Assembly: GCA_001430745.1 (NCBI GenBank)
Contig: KQ482057.1
Span: 1,423,867 to 1,453,495 of the forward strand
Source: Auxenochlorella pyrenoidosa
Taxonomy: Eukaryota; Chlorophyta; Trebouxiophyceae; Chlorellales; Chlorellaceae
DNA: 29,629 bases
Direction of reading: 5' to 3'
Translations under genes and position numbers: made by a program
Notes under the pieces: generated by a model
Seen by the model: only the letters and a program-made list of their open reading frames with translations
Database searches by the model: none
What the model was told of the DNA's origin: nothing
In this document: one piece after another, positions 9,696-17,474 of the stretch
Layout of the letters: the number at the start of each line of letters is the position of its first letter
Numbering within the stretch: position 1 is the first letter of the stretch

Positions 9696-12692
9696 ATGGG
9701 CTACCCAAGCAGCTGGGAGAGGCACAGCATCAACGGCGATGTCAAGCGCCGCGCCGCGGCCTTTGCTTTCGGTGGCCAGCCTGTGGCAGCCCTGCCTGAG
9801 GAGCAGGGCCGGGCCATATGGGACCTGCAGTGAGTGAGGGCCGGGCGAGCAGTGAAAGTAGCTGACCTGCCAACGGCCACAGCTGCTTGGTATCTGATTT
9901 GCCACGGTCTCGCTGCCGGTACAGTGGTATCCAACCGAAGCACGATTTTTATCCTAGATACTCTCAACCAAAGCAACGGTGCTGGTGCGGGAGAGCATGG
10001 AGCAGGCAGAAAGGCTGTTCCATGCTGCTGGGGAGGCAGACGACCTCTAAGTGGCCACTGCCCAGCAGCATCGCCCTGAACGCTTGGCCGGCCCCTGCAA
10101 CCCGCCGCAGGCAGCCTCAGCTTCGAGCTGCCTTTGCGGCCATCTTTGGCTGCCCGACCACCAGCTGCAACAACCCCTGGATGAGGAGCAAACTGCTGCA
10201 GGGTGAGGGGAGCCTGGCTGCACGCTGGCAGTTCCTGTGCGCAGGCGCCTGCCACGCTGTGTAGGTAGCTGCAGGCCACGAGCCTCCCTGGGTCTGCCCT
10301 TCCACTGACAGGGGCATCCCGCCGGGTCTTTCCCAAACCCTCGCCAATAGCAGTACTTTGCACCCCTTTCCTATAGCAGCAATTGGTCTCAATGCGCACT
10401 GGAAGCCAGACGCCGAGCAGACCCAGCAAGCCGGCGCGCATCATGTGCCCCCTGGCAGCATGCACAGCGAGGGCTGCGCGTCCGCTGCCCCCGCCCCGGC
10501 TGCTACGGAAGGCCGCCGCAGCTCAGCTCATGCGCGCAAGGCATCCAACCTGTCTCGCCTCTGCCACAGCCAGGGGCAGAGCAGCGGCGAGGTCCAGCAG
10601 GAAGAGCAGCAGGGTGCAGGCAGCCCCTCCCTGGGCCCACCATCCTGGCACCCGGGCTGCAAGCAGCATCTGGCACGCAAACAGGCCGCTGCATGCCGGC
10701 CCAGGGCGCCTGCAGCTGCAGGTGCCAAGCGGCGCCGGCGCAGCAGTGCTGCGGTCTTAGAGAGCGGCCTGAAGCGAACGCATCTTGCTGTGAGCATCCC
10801 AGTGCCCAGCCTCAGCCAGCCCAGCAGCCCGGCAGCGACCTACTGCAACACAGTGACGACTGGGCTTCCCTCGCTACCTGTCAGCCCCAGGGAACCACAG
10901 CCGCAGCTGCCGCTGCTGTCAGTTTCAGCCGGCAGGGCTGGCGTGGGCACAGCTGCGGCCCTGCTGCAAGCCTTGCCAGCCGGTGCAGGTGCCCTGCCGT
11001 GTCCCAGCAGCCCGCACTGGATGCAGGCCGGCTGTGCACAGCTGTGCGCGGCCCAGCCAATGCCGCAGTGTGAACTGNNNNNNNNNNNNNNNNNNNNNNN
11101 NNNNNNNNNNNNNNNNNNNNNNNNNNNNNNNNNNNNNNNNNNNNNNNNNNNNNNNNNNNNNNNNNNNNNNNNNNNNNNNNNNNNNNNNNNNNNNNNNNNN
11201 NNNNNNNNNNNNNNNNNNNNNNNNNNNNNNNNNNNNNNNNNNNNNNNNNNNNNNNNNNNNNNNNNNNNNNNNNNNNNNNNNNNNNNNNNNNNNNNNNNNN
11301 NNNNNNNNNNNNNNNNNNNNNNNNNNNNNNNNNNNNNNNNNNNNNNNNNNNNNNNNNNNNNNNNNNNNNNNNNNNNNNNNNNNNNNNNNNNNNNNNNNNN
11401 NNNNNNNNNNNNNNNNNNNNNNNNNNNNNNNNNNNNNNNNNNNNNNNNNNNNNNNNNNNNNNNNNNNNNNNNNNNNNNNNNNNNNNNNNNNNNNNNNNNN
11501 NNNNNNNNNNNNNNNNNNNNNNNNNNNNNNNNNNNNNNNNNNNNNNNNNNNNNNNNNNNNNNNNNNNNNNNNNNNNNNNNNNNNNNNNNNNNNNNNNNNN
11601 NNNNNNNNNNNNNNNNNNNNNNNNNNNNNNNNNNNNNNNNNNNNNNNNNNNNNNNNNNNNNNNNNNNNNNNNNNNNNNNNNNNNNNNNNNNNNNNNNNNN
11701 NNNNNNNNNNNNNNNNNNNNNNNNNNNNNNNNNNNNNNNNNNNNNNNNNNNNNNNNNNNNNNNNNNNNNNNNNNNNNNNNNNNNNNNNNNGCGACCCGCA
11801 AGGGGCCGTCCTGGGCAGCCTGCCAGCCGCAGGCGCCGCGCTGTCTGCATGGCAGGATGCCGCAACCCTGCTGTCCCCCGCAGGGGGGGTGCAAGTGGTG
11901 CACCTGCTGGTGCCGCTGCTGGCGCAGCCGCCGTGGCCCATCACACCGACAGCCGATGAGGCGCTCGCGCTGCAGCCGTCACTCGCACCCCAGCCGCTGC
12001 AGCAGTGCCAGCAGGCAGCCCAGCTGCCGGCTGAGGCTGGGCCCTTCTTCGCGGCGCTGCCAGCTTGCAACGCTGGCGCACCTTCAGCCTTTGGGCCTGC
12101 CCTCGGAGCAGCGGCGCCGCTGGGTGCACACGCGGCGGCACCTTCACCGGCAGCGCCCCAGCCGCTGGCAGCCGGCTCTGCAGATCTGGCGGGGATGTCA
12201 TGCAGCCTCGAAGAGTGCCTGGCCCAGCAGCGGCAGTATGAGTGGCGCCACCTGCAGTACGAACGCCAGGAGCCTGACCCCCGGTATGGAGGCCGGGACC
12301 AGCGGCAGCTGAGGCAGGACTCCCCAGTCAGCCGGGCCTTCAAGCTGCAACGGGGTAGCCAGTCCTCCATGCCGCTGCAGCTGGTCCTGAAGGACCTAGC
12401 AGAGCTCCCACCCAGCCCTTTCAGCTATGCAGCAGCAGCAGCGGCGCCAGCGATGGCTGGGCTGCCACCCGAGGGCCTCATGCCTGCTGCCTCCTGGCTG
12501 TGCCCGGTTTCGCAGCCCGAGGGGCGGCCGTTCAGCCTGCCCTATTCACCTGGGTCGGTGGGTCCGCTGGACCCCGCCCTCTCCTCAGGGCTGAGCCTGC
12601 TGCCATCCGGCCTCTCTTTCGGGCTCAGCCAGCTGGTGTCGGCTGGCACGACCTGCAGCATTGATTTGGCATGCCCTCTTCCTGCCTGGTAG
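9696..12692 (+). CDS. Tandem-family protein, paralog 3: unknown, interrupted by assembly gap
   Basis: Exons 9696-9829, 10111-10202 and 10380-12692, with a run of N inside the last one. The N-terminal block is LRAAFAAIF, TTSCNN, PWMRSKLLQ, AIGLNAHW. Here exons 2 and 3 of the sister genes are fused into one 92-nt exon (65 + 27), so one intron has been lost exactly. A basic stretch AKRRRRSS lies at about 10726-10750. After the gap the matching islands are VVHLLVPL (about 11896) and a Gln/Tyr/Arg-rich helix after EECLAQQRQYEWRH (about 12210). The C-terminus ends in PAW at 12692. Codon phase differs by one across the gap, so the gap length is wrong or hides an intron; total length is about 845 residues if the gap size is close. 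Function unknown. The acceptor before 10380 is a NAGNAG type. Confidence 0.75.
11078..11790. other. Assembly gap (713 N) inside paralog 3
   Basis: All bases are N. Reading frames that span it are artefacts of the N run. The flanking coding sequence is repetitive and GC-rich, which is a likely cause of the gap. Confidence 0.99.
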
Positions 12693-12985
12693 GCAGAGCA
12701 GCGACCTTGGCCGGAGGCCCCCGCTGCTAGCAGGTGTGAGAGGGGCTCTTAGGATGCTGTTTGGCTGCGCGTAAGCAATTGGCCCTCATACTCTCCATGC
12801 TATCATGAAGCGCCCAGTGCCACAACTGAGAACATGTCTATCTTTGGATGTCCATCCTACTTACCAATGCATGCCTTGTGAAAGTGTGACTTCTCTTTAA
12901 GAAGTCACAAGTTGAACTAAGTTACGCCTTCATCCTAGAGCATGCCATACCACGTATCGTAATGATGATCAAATGAACCCAAGTT

Positions 12986-12990
12986 TTACA
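12986..12990 (-). terminator. Possible TGTAA polyadenylation signal of CAS
   Basis: Minus-strand TGTAA about 990 bases after the CAS stop. It is the nearest copy I found, but it is distant and could be chance. Confidence 0.25.
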
Positions 12991-13124
12991 ACTTGCTTCC
13001 AACATTTTTGGAGCGCACGACCAGTTCCTGTCCTGAATGCCTCCTTTGCCGCTAGCCCCAACTCAAACTCCTGAAACCCTCCCATTTTGCCATCCAGCGA
13101 TGTTTCAAACGAAGCCTCTCATCC

Positions 13125-13209
13125 TTGCCATCGTCCAACCGCAGCACACTGCACCGCTCAGAACTGGAACGAACGGTTCTCACCTTTGCCATCTTTCAAT
13201 CGCAGCACA
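13125..13209. repeat. Diverged direct repeat, 24 bp, 61-bp offset
   Basis: 13125-13148 and 13186-13209 match at 21 of 24 positions (ttgccatc..tcaa.cgcagcaca). No known element is recognised. Confidence 0.45.
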
Positions 13210-13977
13210 ATGGAACACACTGCTACCTGACTTTGTCTGCAGCACATACCCACCCACACACACGACTTGCCAACCTGATCACATCTGCAGCTGTTTCAGA
13301 GCGAATGCAGCCGTACGTTTCATGCTGTCGAAGCTGGCGCTCAATGCAGGCGCGAAGCCTGCCGCTCATTGGGTCTGCCCAGCAATCTCTGCCATCGACA
13401 CCTCGTTGCCCACTCGATCCATCTGTGATCCTGCTTCCGGACGCTCTCTGGCCCCAGCCTTGATTGAGCATCTGGCCCTTGTTGCGAATCTGTACAATGT
13501 TGCCTGTCACATGAAGCAAATCTGTCCCGGAGGATCAAGCAGCTGAGTGCTGCCTTGCACAGAGGAATGAAGTTAAGGGCATCTGCCCGCTCGCAACTGT
13601 GCAGGGCTGCATGGGCGCATGAGTGCAGCAAAGGGGAGCCGGCTGAGCATCGTGGGTGGCGGCGAAACAAGGCATGCTGGAATGAAATGCAGACTAAAAT
13701 GACGGGGTGCTGCGGAGAGGTGGATTCGATCAAGGGGGGCGCCGATGGGTGGCATCCGCTTGGGAGTGCTGTTTCGATCAATCGCTCCAGAGGCAGGATT
13801 GGGTTCGGAAGGCACAGCAGGCAGCAGGCCGGCAGCTGCTCCTCTGGTTTATCAGGCTGTGGTTGGAAGACTTGCAAGCAGGAAAACAACATGGAACACA
13901 GGGCTGGGGCGCCTCGGGGGCGCCCTGGCAGGTCCATATCACGTCAGGGCGCACGCCTGCCGGCGCGGGCTGCCGCC

Positions 13978-16900
13978 TCACATGGCGGCGCCCACCTTCT
14001 CGGGCAGCAGCGCCGCCGCCGGGCTCCAGCCCTTGGTCCTCAGCTTGGCTGCGATCCAGGCCTGGGCGCCGCCGGCCACCACAAAGGTGCGGGAGAAGCC
14101 GCGCTTGGCCAGCTCCTTGGCAACTGCGGCTGGGGGGAGCCACGGGGAGGGGTAAGCCTGGGCGGTGCAGGGCTCACGGCGGGCGGTGCGTCACCAGGCA
14201 GCTAAGGGGAGCCGAGTGGACACTCGAGCGCTTTGGAACCGGAGGGTCGGCTGGCCGCCGACAGCGGCGCTGCCTGGGAGCCCTCTGAAAACCAGTGGGG
14301 GTGGGCGCCTAGCGTGCCCACCCGCGCGGCCGCCGACGAGCCATGCGGCAGCCGCAACACTTGTCGCTGGGGGCTCTGCACGGCGGGCAGCCCAGCGCCC
14401 GCAGCATGCCCTGCCGGCTGCTCACCGGAGCGGGCCGTGCTGCCGTTGTTGTCCATGATGTACAGGGTCATGGACTTGTCCAGCTTCTTGAGGGCGGCGA
14501 TCTGGATGGCAGTGCTCTGCAAGGAGCGAAGCCCGGGGGCAGACATACGTGACGATTAACAAGGGGCGGGTCTTCCTGAAGGCATACCTGCTCCTCGGAC
14601 TCGGTCAGCAGGCCACCTGGCATGCGCAACAACACTGTGGGCACCCCTCGACGGCGCCGGTCTGTGGGCCAGCACCCGCTTGATGGCTGCCCAGCGGCAT
14701 GGAAGCGCCACCTCGGCAAGCCAAATAACCAGGGCTGCTGGCACCACCGGCTGGGCCCGGTCTCGTGCACAGCGGCGCCGCAGGGCCGCGGCAGCACCCT
14801 TGCGCCTGCTTGTGCGCGACCCCGCCCACCTCTGCCTCCACCTCGCTGGCGTTGCGCAGCCGCGAGTACAGCCGGGAGTCCTCCACAGCCACAAACTCCA
14901 GCTCAACCAGCTTTGCTGCGGGAGGGGAAGGGAGGGGGAGGGCGCGCAGCGCGGGCTGGGTCGATAGAGCGGGGGCCAGAGCGAGAGGGCGGTGTGGCCA
15001 GATTCCCGCAATGGTCGGGCTGCCTGGGTGCTGCCAATGTGATCTGATCTCAATCCTTCACCTCGCACTGGGAGTTCGCCTGCCAGCGCCGGTGCTTTGC
15101 GCTGGGCACTGACTGCTTGCTTGGACCTGCCAGCCAGGGGACGGCCCCACCCCAGCTGGCCCCGCCACTCACTCGGGTCTGCCAGGTCGGGCACCCCCGC
15201 CTCCTCCTTGTCGGCGGCGGAGCGGATGTCCACCAGCGCGTTGCTGCCCTGAGACACCAGCGCGTCCAGCACGCCCGTGGGCTGCATGTCGCCTGCACGC
15301 GTGCACAGGTAGCCGGGGGCGGCCGGGGGCATGTGGGCACGCGGTGGGCGCCCCGGGCGACGACGGCAGGAGAGTTTCAGGCCGGCAGGCAGCGTGCAGA
15401 CAGGGCATCAACGCTCTGGCGCGGCAGGCGCCACCCCCGCCGGCGCTCCCCCAGCCCGCACCTGCGTAGCCGCGCGCCGCCTCCAGCCCCGCCCTGGCCA
15501 GCGGGGGCAGGATGTACGCCACGCCCACCAGGCCCAGCGCGTACTCTGCAAGCAAGCCAAGGGCCCCAGGCTGCTGAGAGCAGCTGCTGCCAGCATGGCG
15601 CGCTCGCCCAACGGGTGCCAGCAGCCACCTGGGCGATGCATTCCTGCCCCGCGGCAACCGCCCTCCAGTGTGCCTGCGCCCCCGGCCGTGCCCCTGGAAC
15701 CGCCCGCCTCCCAGCTGCCACCCCGCCCATGCCCCGGCCTCCCTGCACCCACCTGCCAGCACAGCGGGGTCGGTGGTGGACAGGAACGAGTACGCCTGCT
15801 TCACCGCCGGCTCCGCTGCCGCAATCGCCGGCTGCGCCAGCCCCTGCGCGCCGGAAAGCAAGCGCAGGGTGTGTTCGGCACGCGCCCAAGGCCGTGCCCA
15901 CAGCCAGGGGTGGCACACACATGGCCACTGACAGGAGAGGGCTGCCGGCGCGCAGCTCCGCGCCTCCTGCAGGCTGCGGCGCAACCTTTACGCGCCCCCT
16001 GGAGGCTGCGGCGCGGCCCCCGGAGCGCCGCTCGGGCCACCGCACCTGCGCGGCGGCCGCTGCCTCTGTGATGGCAGCCATGGCCGACTGGATGGCCTCC
16101 ACCACGTCGGTGTCTGCCGCGCCCTGCGCCGCCTGCGCTGCCTGCTCCAGGGAGGCCGCCGCCTGCGACAGGTCGGCAGACACCGAGGCCGCAGACGCGG
16201 CCTGCTCCGCGGCCGACGTGGCCGACGCCTCCTCCGCCGCAGCCGCCGCCGCCTCCTTCAGCGCCGAGGCCGCCTCCTCAACAAACGCCTCCACCTGGGG
16301 GGACGGAGCAAGGGGCGCAGGCGGGCGCAACGACGCTGCTCGATGTGATTTGCCCTCCCTGTGCAGGACCGGCATGCCTCTCCCCACCCGGGATGCGACG
16401 GTGCATCCCATGCGCACGGACACGCGCCGCGCAGCAGCGGCAGCCCAGCATGGTAATGTGCCTGCCCACCTGCTTGGGCGCCTCCGCGCCCGCCACCGTG
16501 GCCGCCACTGCCTGCACTGCCGCCTCCGCCTCCTGCAGCGCCGCCTCAATCACGCCCGCATCGATGGGCGCGGGCGCCTTCTCCGCCACTGCCACGGCCT
16601 CCGCAGCAGCGGCAGCCGCCTCCTCGGCGAGGGCGGGCGCAGCGGAGCTTGCAAGGCCCGCACTGCTCAGCAGCGCACCTGCAGAATAGCAAGTCCCATT
16701 CAATATTGATCAAGTAAAAGGCACTCTTAAAGTGAATGCACTTTAATCTGCCGACCTCTCACAAGGAGGCAGTGCGGGCCTCCACTCCCAGCTGTCCCTC
16801 CGCTAGCGCCACCGCGGCGCTGGCAAGGGCCCCTCATGAGCGACCCACCTGCAGCCGCATTGTGCATCCAGTCGGCGCGATCGTTGTGCGCTCGGCATGC

Positions 16901-17005
16901 CAGGAGGCAGCGCTGGGCGACGCGACCAGTGGAGCCTGCAGGGGTGACGGCCCTGTGCGAGACCGCAGGCCGGCCAGCCAGGCTTGCGCTCAAGGCAGCT
17001 GCCAT
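13978..17005 (-). CDS. CAS: Chloroplast calcium-sensing receptor CAS (thylakoid, rhodanese-like)
   Basis: Nine exons in minus order: 17005-16849, 16678-16470, 16294-16046, 15843-15753, 15545-15462, 15292-15173, 14915-14830, 14516-14426, 14129-13978. All phases join, giving 412 residues. CAS is a thylakoid membrane phosphoprotein; in plants and Chlamydomonas it links Ca2+ to stomatal signalling, photoprotection, cyclic electron flow or the CO2-concentrating mechanism. Seen: an N-terminus with chloroplast transit character (MAAALSASLAGRPAV); an Ala/Glu-rich helical region (about 60-205); one membrane span YALGLVGVAYILPPLARAG (about 237-255); then a rhodanese-like domain (about 265-400) with NALVDIRSAADKEEAGVP, ASEVEAE, LYIMDNNGSTA and TFVVAGGAQAW. 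No Cys sits in the active-site loop, so it should be catalytically dead, as is usual for CAS. The ATG at 17005 has a good context (GCAATGG). The main alternative is another rhodanese-domain thylakoid protein, but the motif order is that of CAS. Confidence 0.88.
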
Positions 17006-17474
17006 TGCGAGGCAATCCGAGCAGGGCGACGTGACCAATTGGCAACACAAACAATGCTCTGCAGGCTTCTCTGGAAGTCACCCACCCGGCGCTGTGGCCC
17101 AGCACAGCAGGCCCTTTGTGCCAACGCTCAAGCTCGACGATCGTCTGGGCACCTCTGGATAGCAAGGCTTTACGCATGATCGGACCAAGGGGCGATTGGA
17201 TCGGGGCGTGTGTCCGGGTCCCAGCTGCCAGGAGCCGCCCTGCCTGGCGCCCACGCCACCCCCGGCGCTACGTTGCAGCGCGCCTCACAGTTGCCACAGT
17301 CCACTCTGGCCAGACTTTGCATGGGGGTGGGAATATGTACATGAAAATTCCGGGACATTGCTGGGCTGTGCTGATGACGAGGGCAGCTGCTGTTGGCGCA
17401 TCCTGGCCCTTGCACAGACGTGCTTACGCCGCCCAGCAGCGCCGAGGCTAACAGCGCTCGCACGTCTTACAGAT
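17006..17474. other. Intergenic between membrane-protein gene and CAS (same strand)
   Basis: About 470 bases that should hold the CAS promoter and leader. The upstream gene appears to end right at 17475, with its TGTAA a few bases later, so nearly all of this stretch is available to CAS control. No motif I can name stands out. Confidence 0.45.
17467..17471 (-). terminator. TGTAA three bases after the stop of the membrane-protein gene
   Basis: Minus strand reads TGA, three bases, then TGTAA. If used, the 3'UTR would be only a few tens of bases, which is unusually short for this type of genome. Confidence 0.4.

Larger units (their letters stand above)
12693..13977. other. Convergent intergenic region between paralog 3 and CAS
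   Basis: No gene recognised. It is clearly more AT-rich than the genes beside it and should contain the 3'UTRs of paralog 3 (+) and CAS (-). A minus-strand TGTAA at 12990-12986 could serve CAS, but lies about 1 kb from its stop. I see no plus-strand TGTAA shortly after 12692. A diverged direct repeat lies at 13125-13148 and 13186-13209. Confidence 0.5.

Noticed and set aside
14556..14640. Possible extra CAS exon reading GGLLTESEEQ on the minus strand
   Set aside because: Its phase does not fit the flanking exons, and the direct join of exons 7 and 8 gives a gap-free match to the plant CAS pattern.
15117..16709. Plus-strand open frame of about 530 codons opposite CAS
   Set aside because: CAS is supported by homology and nine in-phase exons on the other strand. 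This frame is a composition artefact.
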